Virus record (IMG/VR): IMGVR_UViG_3300045454_000145
Location: 1-36,247 of that record
Reading direction: 5' to 3' (one strand)
DNA: 36,247 nt
Source: a virus
Below are positions 1 through 6,333 of this stretch, piece after piece; within the stretch, counting starts at the first letter, position 1; each line of letters begins with the position of its first letter. Made by a program: the position numbers and the translations under genes. A model generated the notes under the pieces. That model did not search any database. It was not told the DNA's origin and worked only from the letters and a program-made list of their open reading frames with translations.

Positions 1-39
1 TTAACCGGCAGGTTGGTGGTTCGAGTCCACCTCGGGGAG
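1..39 (+). tRNA. 3' fragment of tRNA-Asn (partial)
   Basis: The first bases fold as the 3' half of a tRNA. TTAA (1-4) is the end of an anticodon loop, CCGGC (5-9) the 3' anticodon stem and AGGTT (10-14) the variable loop. GGTGG (15-19), loop TTCGAGT (20-26) and CCACC (27-31) form a perfect T-arm. TCGGGGA (32-38) is the 3' acceptor strand and G39 the discriminator base. No CCA is encoded. A loop ending in TTAA, acceptor UCGGGGA and discriminator G fit actinobacterial tRNA-Asn(GUU) best. The anticodon G and the whole 5' half would lie to the left of the window. tRNA-Lys is less likely because its acceptor normally begins with G. Confidence 0.85.
1..39. other. Left prophage attachment junction (attL core candidate)
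   Basis: Temperate actinophages with tyrosine integrases often recombine in a tRNA anticodon loop and rebuild the tRNA 3' end from phage DNA. The window starts exactly in such a loop and continues directly into a phage immunity repressor, so this is read as an attachment junction. The matching copy that should close the prophage is not found anywhere else in the window. Confidence 0.7.
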
Positions 40-345
40 CGGACGCGCCGCGGGAAACCGCCGAGCGAGCTCCAGGCGCATTTCGCGCGTAGGGGGAAGC
101 GGTTCCGAGGACTCTCCGAACAAGTACCCCACCGTCACGTTCAGGACGTAACCGACCACGGCGATGTCATCTGGGGACCATCCCCGCTTGCCCGAAAGCC
201 GTCGGCTGAACCCTGAGTACTCGAGGGCTGCCGCGCTCGCGACATCCTTCGTCGAGTATCCGTAATCCCACATCAGGTTCTGCACTCGACGAGCAACGGC
301 CAACTCCACCGTCTCGGCCCTGATGGCAACAACTGCATTCGTCAT
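1..345 (-). CDS. XRE-type immunity repressor ending inside the tRNA
   Basis: This is a 114-residue DNA-binding protein, probably the lysogeny repressor. Residues 18-77 look like an XRE/Cro helix-turn-helix: a helix ending in YGYSTKDVA, then ALEYSGFSRRLSGKRGW, then a hydrophobic helix ending YLFG. The ATG at 345 is preferred over a TTG at 354 because there is no Shine-Dalgarno and a -10 (TACATT, 358-353) sits 7-8 nt upstream, which suggests a leaderless message. The last 12 codons (LPEVDSNHQPAG) are the antisense of the tRNA fragment, and the TAA stop overlaps the anticodon loop. It is divergent from the regulator at 441, with shared operators between. The identity as the immunity repressor is inferred from position and fold. 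Confidence 0.75.
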   Translation of the reverse strand: MTNAVVAIRAETVELAVARRVQNLMWDYGYSTKDVASAAALEYSGFSRRLSGKRGWSPDDIAVVGYVLNVTVGYLFGESSEPLPPTREMRLELARRFPAARPLPEVDSNHQPAG

Positions 346-352
346 GCATGCC

Positions 353-381
353 AATGTAGCCGAAAGCGTCTAGAAACGCCA
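353..381 (-). promoter_or_regulatory. Leftward leaderless promoter of the repressor
   Basis: On the minus strand TGGCGT (381-376) is followed after 17 bp by TACATT (358-353). The repressor ATG begins at 345, about where transcription would start. The -35 and spacer overlap the GAAACGCC repeats, so the repressor could control its own gene. An imperfect dyad GCGT-N6-ACGC spans 366-379. Confidence 0.55.
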
Positions 382-399
382 GGAAACGCCGAAAACGCC
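362..399 (+). repeat. Phased GAAACGCC operator repeats
   Basis: Four related direct repeats lie between the divergent genes: GAAAGCGTC (362-370), GAAACGCC (373-380), GAAACGCC (383-390) and GAAAACGCC (391-399). The two exact copies are 10 bp apart, one helical turn, so bound protein would sit on one DNA face. They overlap the leftward promoter and are the best candidates for repressor or Cro operators. Confidence 0.6.
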
Positions 400-404
400 T
401 GGGC

Positions 405-433
405 TTGCGTAAAGCGCAACAAACGTCTACATT
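405..433 (+). promoter_or_regulatory. Rightward early promoter with palindromic operator
   Basis: TTGCGT (405-410) and TACATT (428-433) are 17 bp apart. The first ATG of the early operon is at 441, 7 nt after the -10, again implying a leaderless message. The -35 lies in a perfect inverted repeat, TTGCG-N5-CGCAA (405-419), a likely operator. The -10 hexamer is identical to that of the leftward promoter. Confidence 0.6.
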
Positions 434-440
434 CGCAGAC

Positions 441-653
441 ATGCTGAATCAGCAACCATTCGCCGAAACCGCACTCGTCCCGCCTCGTTGGGTCGAGCAG
501 CGCCTCGGGATCAGCCGAGCCAAGCGCCTTGGACTTGAGAAAGATGGGACTCTCACCGCGATCCGACTCGGGAAGAACGGCCACCGGCGATACAACCCGG
601 CCCAGGTCGAAAGCCTCCTCGCGGCGCTCGCCGAGGGCGGTGATGCAGCGTGA
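441..653 (+). CDS. MerR/excisionase-like winged-helix regulator
   Basis: This is a 70-residue DNA-binding protein. Residues 14-62 (start PRWVEQRLGISRAKR, then a RLGKNGHRRY hairpin-like segment, then a C-terminal helix) match the winged-helix pattern of MerR-like HTH_17 and excisionase proteins. An in-frame TTG at 405 would lengthen it, but that TTG is the -35 box. The ATG at 441 is placed for leaderless translation. It is the first gene of the rightward operon, so it probably acts as Cro-like regulator and/or excisionase. Sequence alone does not separate these roles. Confidence 0.7.
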   Translation: MLNQQPFAETALVPPRWVEQRLGISRAKRLGLEKDGTLTAIRLGKNGHRRYNPAQVESLLAALAEGGDAA

Positions 654-994
654 CCGAGCCGACCCCGCTCCCCACCGACTACACCTGCCCCGAGGGCACC
701 TTCCCGGGCTGGCTCAACGCTGACGGTCTGCCAACCAGCTGCGTCAGCGACCTGCCCCTGGTCGAGCCGCTCCCCGAGCCCGCTCCCACGCGCACAGTCG
801 ACCCGAACCAGCCCGAGCTGATCCCCCCGATCGGGATCTGCCTCACCGAATGCGGCCCCGCCGCGCCCGACCAGCTAGCCGACACCGGCTCCATCGACGC
901 GCTCCTGCCCATCGTCGTCCTCGCCGGAGTGTTCATCGCCGCCGGCGGCGCGATCATGCGTCGCGCAGGTCGCGCAGAACGGAGCGCGTCATGA
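650..994 (+). CDS. Small protein with LADTG sortase sorting signal
   Basis: This 114-residue protein starts at a GTG overlapping the previous stop by 4 nt. Residues 1-75 are acidic and proline-rich with Cys13, 31, 64 and 68. Then come LADTG (76-80), a hydrophobic segment (about 84-103) and a positive tail (RRAGRAERS). This is the three-part layout of a sortase sorting signal, and LAXTG is the motif known for actinobacterial class E sortases. No N-terminal signal peptide is present. It may be a single-pass membrane protein whose N-terminus is exposed some other way, or the motif may be coincidental. No function is known. Confidence 0.65.
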   Translation: MTEPTPLPTDYTCPEGTFPGWLNADGLPTSCVSDLPLVEPLPEPAPTRTVDPNQPELIPPIGICLTECGPAAPDQLADTGSIDALLPIVVLAGVFIAAGGAIMRRAGRAERSAS

Positions 995-1554
995 GCGTCA
1001 CGAGGTTGACCTACTACAAGCCGAAGTCGAAGTCGTGCGTCGATCGCGGATGCGCAGTCCTGATGCGCAAGGACCCCACCGCCGACCTCCTCGAAAAGGA
1101 CCAGTCATGCATAGATGGTGCTTGCGCGGTCCGGCTCCGTCACAATGCCGACCGAGATGCCTGGCGCGAAGAGCAGCAGGGCATCCCCGCCTCCGGCCAG
1201 CGCGACCTTCTCCAGCGTCGTAATGCTTTGGTGGGCGACTTGGTTAAGGACCTCCTCAACATCGTCGACGATGTCCTCGGCGAGCTCGAAGCGATCGCCT
1301 CCGTACAACAGCCAAGCACGCATGATGACTCCCTTCAGTTGGGCGAGCCTCGGAGTTGCGCCTCCGACCTCGCACGGCCAACTGTAGGAGAGGGCCCCGA
1401 CCAGGAGCAGGCTCTCCCTTCGCCTGCGTCCGGTAGGGGAGCGGGACGGGGACAGGAGCGCACGCCGGCCCCGTCCCGCGAATCTCGCCAGAAACGACGC
1501 CTCGGGCGCACGATCGCGGGCCTCCGCCGTCGAGCGGCAGGTGAAGCATCGTGA
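991..1554 (+). CDS. Hypothetical protein, doubtful beyond about 1104
   Basis: The reading frame starts at an ATG overlapping the previous stop (ATGA), which supports a real start. Its first 38 or so codons have high GC at third positions and hold related segments SCVDRGCAVLMR and SCIDGACAVRLR. From about 1105 the frame runs opposite the more convincing minus-strand gene 1105-1323. Its arginine-rich C-terminus looks non-coding. The likely picture is a short plus-strand gene whose 3' part was disrupted by insertion of the antisense gene. The full 187 residues are not asserted as a functional protein. Confidence 0.35.
   Translation: MSVTRLTYYKPKSKSCVDRGCAVLMRKDPTADLLEKDQSCIDGACAVRLRHNADRDAWREEQQGIPASGQRDLLQRRNALVGDLVKDLLNIVDDVLGELEAIASVQQPSTHDDSLQLGEPRSCASDLARPTVGEGPDQEQALPSPASGRGAGRGQERTPAPSRESRQKRRLGRTIAGLRRRAAGEAS
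1105..1323 (-). CDS. Small antisense hypothetical protein
   Basis: This 72-residue protein is encoded against the early operon. Its composition is natural: an acidic amphipathic helix (about residues 12-35, ELAEDIVDDVEEVL) and a hydrophobic stretch LLLFAPGISVGI near residue 50. The minus strand has a strong Shine-Dalgarno (AAGGGAG) 6 nt before the ATG at 1323. This makes it more believable than the plus frame across the same bases. No family was recognised. Its orientation, like the repressor's, suggests expression during lysogeny. Confidence 0.6.
   Translation of the reverse strand: MRAWLLYGGDRFELAEDIVDDVEEVLNQVAHQSITTLEKVALAGGGDALLLFAPGISVGIVTEPDRASTIYA
1441..1479. repeat. 11-bp perfect inverted repeat between antisense genes
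   Basis: GCGGGACGGGG (1441-1451) and CCCCGTCCCGC (1469-1479) form a perfect 11-bp stem with a 17-nt loop. It lies between the minus-strand genes 1105-1323 and 1608-2192. There is no T-run, so it is not a classical terminator. It may be an attenuator for the 1608-2192 transcript or a cassette boundary. Confidence 0.55.
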
Positions 1555-1607
1555 CGAAGTTGATCCCAGCGGCGGCGTTCAGCCTCCGGGAGCGTGCCGA
1601 GCTCGAG

Positions 1608-2192
1608 CTACGTGATGGTGACCTTCTCCTGCTGCCGACGAACTCGGCCGAGGGGGCTTGCGCAGACGAGCGTCACGTCGGCTCGAAGCTCGAAGTGCGG
1701 GGGCATCCCAACTACTCCGACCTCAAGAAGGCTTTCGAAGGTGGCCTGCTGGACCTTGATGCTCTCGAGTCTCATCTTCGCTATCTGCGGCATCTTGACG
1801 ATGGCAATCTGCCCGGGTTCTATAACATCGATGACATCGGTGTGGTGCAGATGCTCGCCCGCGACGATCAGGGAAACCTGGTTCGCCGCATCGCGGCCGC
1901 TATTCCGAACCACCACGCCCTCGAGATAGGCATCCCAGTCGACATCGAAGTCGACGTGCCAGTCCTCGCCCTGCTCGCCGGCCGCGACCCGAGCGATTGC
2001 GTTCGCTTCCTTACTGATCTGGTTCGCCGCGCGGGCAATGCCGTTCGCTTCTTCGGCTGCAACGATCGCGGCCTGCGCTCGGCCGTCCGCTTGCTTCGCG
2101 AGGCGCTGGCCCTTCATGCCGACCAGCAGGCCGCCGATACCGACGAGGGCAGAGACGATCACGCCGGCAGCCAGCCAGAGGACTTCGCTCAC
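1608..2192 (-). CDS. Antisense membrane-anchored coiled-coil protein
   Basis: This 194-residue protein has one N-terminal transmembrane helix (about residues 4-26), an alanine/glutamate-rich coiled-coil stretch (about 28-72) and a C-terminal domain from about 78. That domain contains VVRNSGRDAANQVSLIVAG, which resembles the N-x-G-x-x-A-x-x-V beta-sandwich pattern of small membrane-tethered proteins. The start is taken as GTG 2192. No clear Shine-Dalgarno is visible, and TACGCT lies about 10 nt upstream. It runs against the early operon and shares its layout with 15724-16242. A superinfection-exclusion or other lysogenic role is inferred only. Confidence 0.65.
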   Translation of the reverse strand: MSEVLWLAAGVIVSALVGIGGLLVGMKGQRLAKQADGRAQAAIVAAEEANGIARAANQISKEANAIARVAAGEQGEDWHVDFDVDWDAYLEGVVVRNSGRDAANQVSLIVAGEHLHHTDVIDVIEPGQIAIVKMPQIAKMRLESIKVQQATFESLLEVGVVGMPPHFELRADVTLVCASPLGRVRRQQEKVTIT

Positions 2193-2224
2193 ACGCGGAG
2201 CGTATCGAACCCGGAGGTCCGCCC

Positions 2225-2425
2225 GTGATTGCTCTTGCCTACGCCGGCGGCCTTGGCCTCACCGCGGTCGCATTCCTGGCGATGGCTGGCCTCGCCAGCA
2301 TGACCCCACGTCGCCTCCCCTTGGTCTCAAGCGGCCTCGCTGTCGCAGGCCTCATCACGATCGCGCTCATGGTGGCCATCGGACTCTTCGGCACTGTCGA
2401 GCTCATCCTTGGAGCCCTCTCGTGA
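2225..2425 (+). CDS. Two-helix membrane protein
   Basis: This is a 66-residue, almost entirely hydrophobic protein with two predicted membrane helices (about residues 2-25 and 33-62) joined by a MTPRRLP turn. The GTG at 2225 has GGAGG at 2211-2215 in good position. It begins a run of three small membrane proteins before the antirepressor. No family was recognised. Such clusters occur in actinobacterial phages and conjugative elements, but that does not settle the role. Confidence 0.65.
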   Translation: MIALAYAGGLGLTAVAFLAMAGLASMTPRRLPLVSSGLAVAGLITIALMVAIGLFGTVELILGALS

Positions 2426-2742
2426 CCCCCACGTTCGCCCCGATTCGGGAGCGGGACGGACGTGGGAACCCCGTGGTCGGCGCATCCCCCAATCAGCCGA
2501 CCCAGTCGACGGTTCAAACGACCCCCCGGTCACCGTCGATTCCCCCCAGCGGGGGCGACTCCAGCGCACACACCCGAAGCGCTGCAGCACGAGTCGCCCC
2601 CGCACCGATCCGCGCTCTGGTCTCGATGAGCGTCCTTGGCGCGGCGTTCTTCGGGATCCACGCTGCCGCGTCTCATCCGATCAGTGCGGTCGTCACCGCA
2701 GCTGCGCTACTCACCATCACCGCCCTCACAGCCCGGAGGTAG
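2422..2742 (+). CDS. Small membrane protein with disordered N-terminus
   Basis: This 106-residue protein starts at GTG 2422, overlapping the previous stop by 4 nt. The first 65 residues are rich in Pro, Ser, Thr and Arg and probably disordered. Residues 70-103 form one or two hydrophobic helices ending in TARR. It sits between two other small membrane proteins with overlapping or near-overlapping starts, so it is co-translated with them. Function unknown. Confidence 0.55.
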   Translation: MTPTFAPIRERDGRGNPVVGASPNQPTQSTVQTTPRSPSIPPSGGDSSAHTRSAAARVAPAPIRALVSMSVLGAAFFGIHAAASHPISAVVTAAALLTITALTARR

Positions 2743-2746
2743 AACG

Positions 2747-3019
2747 ATGCGCAACACCCGTAAGGTCCCCCTCTGGCGCCGAACCCTCAGCAACCCGAAC
2801 ATCAGCGCCCCCCTGTCCTTCAGCCTGGTGGCCTTCTCGATCGCCGGCATGTTCGCCAGCCCCGTCGGGAAGGGCATCACCACCGCCATCGCCTTATCCG
2901 ACGATCGCGCCCTGGTCACAACGCTCACCGCAGGCCTCGTTCTGCTTGTCGGCGCCATCCTCACCGGCCTGGTCGTCCTCGCCCTGTCCCTGCTCAACCG
3001 ACCCCGGCGTCGCAGCTGA
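2747..3019 (+). CDS. Two-helix small membrane protein
   Basis: This 90-residue protein has a basic N-terminus (MRNTRKVPLWRR), two hydrophobic segments (about residues 23-42 and 57-84) and a basic end (RPRRRS). Charge distribution suggests both termini face the cytoplasm. GGAGG at 2735-2739 overlaps the end of the upstream gene and supports ATG 2747. Its stop overlaps the antirepressor start (TGATG). Function unknown. Confidence 0.65.
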   Translation: MRNTRKVPLWRRTLSNPNISAPLSFSLVAFSIAGMFASPVGKGITTAIALSDDRALVTTLTAGLVLLVGAILTGLVVLALSLLNRPRRRS

Positions 3020-3759
3020 TGGTCGCGACCATGCGCGTTACGCCGGCAATCGTTCCTCTCAGGTGGATCGGCCGCGGCGTCGACGTCCGCGTCTGCATCA
3101 CCGACGAGATCCTCGTCTACGGGTTCGACGCCCTCGCCGCCCTAGGCATCTTCACCGACACCATCAACCGACACCGCTCCTACCCTCTGGCAGCCGTCGG
3201 CCTTCTGCCAGCCGGGGTGAAGTTCCGCGACGACGTCGTCGACGAGTCTCGCTCCTCGACGCCGCTGTACACGATCGATCGGCTTGAGCAGATCGCGCAG
3301 CGCAACCACACCGACCCCAACCTCGTCGACGAGCTCTTCGCCTGGCTTCGCTCCGCCGTCGACGCTCTCCTCAACCCGCCTTCCGCTCAGCCCTCCACCG
3401 AGGTCGCCGAGGATCCCGGCGCGGAGCCTGCGACCTACTCCCTCCGCCGAGCAGCCGTCATCCTCTCCCGCGACCCCGCCCTCACCTACGGCCAGCAGAC
3501 CCTCCTCGACGCCATCTCTGCTCTCGGATGGACGGCCCGTGAGCTCGGCATCTGGGTGCCGGCGCCGAAGCCGCTGGACGAGGGGTGGCTCGTGCGGCAC
3601 CGCATCCGGGTCGGCTACGAACGCCGCGAGGAGCGCGTCCTGTGCCCGCAGATCCGCATCACCCAGGCCGGACTGCAGGAGCTGCACACGCGCCTCGGGG
3701 GAGTGTCCACCCTCGCGATCGACGAGCAGCCCGCTCCGACCCTGCTGGACCCCGCATGA
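3019..3759 (+). CDS. Phage antirepressor, KilA-C type
   Basis: This 246-residue protein has a C-terminal half (about residues 140-235) that matches the KilA-C antirepressor DNA-binding domain. The pattern runs through a helical segment with YGQQTLLDAISALGW and then GWLVRHRIRVGY to QIRITQAGLQELHTRL. Residues 10-95 resemble a short BRO-N-like domain (VDVRVCITDE, DALAALGI), less certainly. Such proteins relieve repression or switch on lytic genes. Early position beside small regulators fits. The start ATG overlaps the previous stop; a second ATG lies four codons in. Confidence 0.75.
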   Translation: MVATMRVTPAIVPLRWIGRGVDVRVCITDEILVYGFDALAALGIFTDTINRHRSYPLAAVGLLPAGVKFRDDVVDESRSSTPLYTIDRLEQIAQRNHTDPNLVDELFAWLRSAVDALLNPPSAQPSTEVAEDPGAEPATYSLRRAAVILSRDPALTYGQQTLLDAISALGWTARELGIWVPAPKPLDEGWLVRHRIRVGYERREERVLCPQIRITQAGLQELHTRLGGVSTLAIDEQPAPTLLDPA

Positions 3760-3959
3760 ACGCCCAGAGGCCGGCGACGCTGCCGGAGAAGTACACCGTG
3801 GTCTTCGTCGACCAGGAGAGCGGCCGCACGTTCACGCTGTCCCGCACGCCGATCGCGACCTTCATCGAGACGCAGGGCGTCACCACCGAGCACGCTGCGC
3901 AGCTGCTCGCTGACGTCGTCGTCGACCAGATGCTCGAGCAGATCGAGGCCACCGGATGA
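3756..3959 (+). CDS. Small hypothetical early protein
   Basis: This 67-residue protein starts at an ATGA overlap with the antirepressor. It has an N-terminal beta-rich part (YTVVFVDQESGRTFTLSR) and a C-terminal helix (AAQLLADVVVDQMLEQIEA). No family was recognised. Overlaps on both sides show that it belongs to the same translationally coupled early operon. Confidence 0.65.
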   Translation: MNAQRPATLPEKYTVVFVDQESGRTFTLSRTPIATFIETQGVTTEHAAQLLADVVVDQMLEQIEATG

Positions 3960-4189
3960 CCGCCGCCGTCACAAATGCGCCCGGCATCGTCGTGACCCTT
4001 TCCTGCGACCTCTGCCCGGCACGGGTCGTGCACACCGACACCGTCACCCTCGACCTCGTCGCCGGCTACCTCAGCCGCGCGGGCTGGATCATCAGCAGCC
4101 CGACCACGACCGCCCCGCAGACCACCCTTTGCCCCCGCTGCTCTGCGCACGCACGCCCGCCCGCCGCCCTGCCGATCGGAACCCGATGA
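3956..4189 (+). CDS. Small zinc-ribbon-like protein
   Basis: This 77-residue protein carries two CxxC pairs, CDLC (17-20) and CPRC (59-62), that could bind one zinc ion. Between them is a helix (DLVAGYLSRAGW). The layout fits small nucleic-acid-binding zinc-ribbon proteins common in phage early operons. The start overlaps the previous stop by 4 nt. Partner and role unknown. Confidence 0.65.
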   Translation: MTAAVTNAPGIVVTLSCDLCPARVVHTDTVTLDLVAGYLSRAGWIISSPTTTAPQTTLCPRCSAHARPPAALPIGTR

Positions 4190-5016
4190 ACCCCCGTCTT
4201 CCCCGCCCGGAAAACATCCTCCCTGGCGACCACCACACCATGTCCCCGGCCCAGTTGCGCGGTCACTACACCAGGGGATGCACCCACGAACTGTGCCGCC
4301 AGGCGAAGACGGACTACCAGCGTGAACGCGCGGCCGCGAAGAAGAACCTCGAGCGTGCGCAGGTGGCCGCTGCGACACCGCCCGCTCCGGCCCCCGAGGT
4401 GCAGGAGCGGGCTACTACCGCCCACACCTCGGCAGAAACCCCCACGATCCCCGCGGGCCGCGTGAGCGCTGTGGGCGCGTCGCGCCGACTGCAGGGCCTG
4501 GTATTCGCCGGCCACGCGCCTGTCGACATCGCTCGAGCAACCCAACTCAGCGTCGACGCGATCTGGTGGCTCCTGCTCGAGCAGCACGCCACGATGTCCG
4601 AGCTCAATCACCGCATCATCGACCGTGAGTTCCGCCGCATGCGCGAGCTGCTCCCGGAACCCACCGGCAAGACCGCGGCCGAGAAAGATGCAGCGATCGC
4701 CCGATCCAAGCGCCTTGCGCGCAGTTTCGGCTGGGCGAGCCCCTACGCATGGTCCGACATCGACAACGACCGCAAGCCGACGCACCGAAGCGAAGCCGGA
4801 GCGGCGAACCGCGGGAAGCTCGTCGACCACGGTGAGGCTGACCTGCTGGACATCAGCAAGACTCGGCCGGTCTCCGAACCGACGTCGGAGCGCGCCCCGT
4901 CGCCACTTGCCGCGGTTGCAGCGCCGGCCTGGGCCGAAGATCTGGCGGCCGCCGCTGAGCACATCCTGAAGGCCGCTGAGGCACTGAAGGCGGTCGCGAA
5001 GATCGGGGCCGCATGA
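4186..5016 (+). CDS. HTH DNA-binding early protein
   Basis: This 276-residue protein begins at ATG 4186 (ATGA overlap). Residues 25-50 hold GCTHELCRQAKTDYQRER, a Cys-pair motif repeatedly seen at the start of actinophage DNA-binding proteins. A central segment (about 105-150, with DIARATQLSVDAIWWLL) looks like a helix-turn-helix. The C-terminus is alanine-rich and helical. Immediately followed by the replication initiator, it may act in replication or early regulation. The exact role is not known. Confidence 0.6.
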   Translation: MNPRLPRPENILPGDHHTMSPAQLRGHYTRGCTHELCRQAKTDYQRERAAAKKNLERAQVAAATPPAPAPEVQERATTAHTSAETPTIPAGRVSAVGASRRLQGLVFAGHAPVDIARATQLSVDAIWWLLLEQHATMSELNHRIIDREFRRMRELLPEPTGKTAAEKDAAIARSKRLARSFGWASPYAWSDIDNDRKPTHRSEAGAANRGKLVDHGEADLLDISKTRPVSEPTSERAPSPLAAVAAPAWAEDLAAAAEHILKAAEALKAVAKIGAA

Positions 5017-5831
5017 GCTGGCTGAAACTCGATGACCAGCTCGGCGTGCACCGCAAGGTCATCAAGATCCAGCGCCGCACCCGACTGGAGTGCATGGGCC
5101 TGTGGACTCTGGCTCTCTCTTCAGCCGGCCGCGGCCTCACCGACGGCATCCTGGAGGACTTTGAGCTCGAGGAGATCGGCAGCAAGCCACCCCTCGTCGC
5201 CGAGCTCGTCCGCGTGGAGCTCTGGCATGCCGCTGGCCACGATTGCGAACGGTGCCCGCAACCGCCGGCGGGCGGGATCGTCATCCACGACTACCTCTCG
5301 CTCAATCCGTCGAAGAAGCAGGTCGAAGCCAAACGTGAGGCCGAACGTGTCCGCAAAGTGTCCCAGCGGGACAACGCTCGGAAGGCGCGAGAGACACCCA
5401 AGGGACAACAAGGGGTGTCCGAACACCCCGTCCCGTCCCGTCCCGTCCCGTCCCCTGACTGGACTGACTATCACCCCCATCCCGAGTCAAGTCCCGACCC
5501 AAATGTGCGCGCGATCGGACTCGACGAGGACCGGGAAATCACCTTCGACGAACACGCCGCCCACGTCGCGGCCGGCCTCGGCGTCCGCGACGTCGGAACC
5601 GTTCGGGACCTCATCGCCACCGCGTCCCAGACCGCCCTGAGCGATCTCGGCGCCCTCGCCGTCGTGGAACAAGTCCTGCGCCGCCGCGACCGCCGCCTCG
5701 AACCCGTCCGCGACGTCGACGCCTACGTCGCCGGCATCTGCCGCACCAACGCCCATGAGATCGCCGAACTGGTCATCGCAACCAACGCGGTTGCCCTCGG
5801 CGCAGACGTCATTCCCCTCCGAACCGCGTGA
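5013..5831 (+). CDS. Replication initiator (replisome organizer) candidate
   Basis: This 272-residue protein starts MSWLKLDDQLGVHRKV, the typical opening of actinophage and Gram-positive phage replication organizers with a winged-helix N-terminal domain (about residues 1-100). A basic, low-complexity linker (about 105-150) includes Val-Pro-Ser-Arg repeats. The C-terminal domain (about 170-272) is mainly helical. As with lambda O, the linker is encoded by repeat-rich DNA, listed separately as a candidate origin. No helicase gene is visible, so the phage presumably recruits the host replisome. The function is inferred from N-terminal pattern and context. Confidence 0.6.
   Translation: MSWLKLDDQLGVHRKVIKIQRRTRLECMGLWTLALSSAGRGLTDGILEDFELEEIGSKPPLVAELVRVELWHAAGHDCERCPQPPAGGIVIHDYLSLNPSKKQVEAKREAERVRKVSQRDNARKARETPKGQQGVSEHPVPSRPVPSPDWTDYHPHPESSPDPNVRAIGLDEDREITFDEHAAHVAAGLGVRDVGTVRDLIATASQTALSDLGALAVVEQVLRRRDRRLEPVRDVDAYVAGICRTNAHEIAELVIATNAVALGADVIPLRTA
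5347..5451. other. Candidate replication origin inside initiator gene
   Basis: The linker-coding stretch holds GTGTCC(G/C) three times (5347, 5358, 5415), GGGACAAC twice (5368, 5402), a 7-bp stem GGGGTGT-CCGA-ACACCCC (5412-5429) and five exact tandem CCCGT units (5427-5451). Short iterons and a hairpin inside an initiator's own linker resemble the lambda ori arrangement. It could instead be simple codon repetition. Confidence 0.4.
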
Positions 5832-5853
5832 CCCGAAGAACGGAACCCCGCCC

Positions 5854-6333
5854 ATGACCGCATCCACCGCCGGCCCCTACGAGGCCCTCTGGACCACACT
5901 CGTCGAGTTCGCCAACGACCACGCCGACCCCACCACTGCCAGCTGCAGCTCCGCCCCGACCGACTGCCCCTACCAGGACCAACTCGGCAGCCAACTCGCC
6001 ACCCTCCTCGAGGACGACGCGAAGCAACTTATGGCCTGGCTGGTGCAGAACCTTGTCCGCGAGGGCACTCTGATCGCTCAGACCCGAGGCAACGACGGCG
6101 ACATCCCCCTCGCCGGCTTCAAGTTCCGCGCCGACGAGACCGCCGGCATCCTCTCCGGCGCCCTCGTCCTCGGCCACTACGGACACAACAGCGACCTCGC
6201 CGACGCCGCCCACACGCTCTTGACCTTCGCCCCACCCATCGTCCAGAGCCGCGTCATCGCCGAACTGTTCCAACAGCTCATCGAAGCCCTCCTCGACCGC
6301 CGCCGCCAGCTCCTCGGCAAGAAGAACCTCTGA
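5854..6333 (+). CDS. Hypothetical early protein
   Basis: This 159-residue, mostly helical acidic protein starts at ATG 5854, 22 nt after the initiator stop with only a weak purine-rich site. A Cys pair occurs early (CSSAPTDC). A central part (TLIAQTRGNDGDIPLAGFKFRADE) is followed by amphipathic helices. The coding strand is strongly C-rich. No family was recognised. Its stop overlaps the VRR-NUC start (TGATG), so the two are likely translationally coupled. Confidence 0.6.
   Translation: MTASTAGPYEALWTTLVEFANDHADPTTASCSSAPTDCPYQDQLGSQLATLLEDDAKQLMAWLVQNLVREGTLIAQTRGNDGDIPLAGFKFRADETAGILSGALVLGHYGHNSDLADAAHTLLTFAPPIVQSRVIAELFQQLIEALLDRRRQLLGKKNL

Noticed and set aside
405-440. N-terminal extension of the early regulator from TTG 405
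   Set aside because: The TTG is the -35 box of the rightward promoter, and no ribosome-binding site precedes it.
1551-2228. Plus-strand frame of 225 residues starting GTG 1551
   Set aside because: It lies opposite the much more natural minus-strand membrane protein 1608-2192. High-GC genes often leave such an open frame on the other strand. Its 4-nt overlaps at both ends are noted as a finding, not as proof of a gene.
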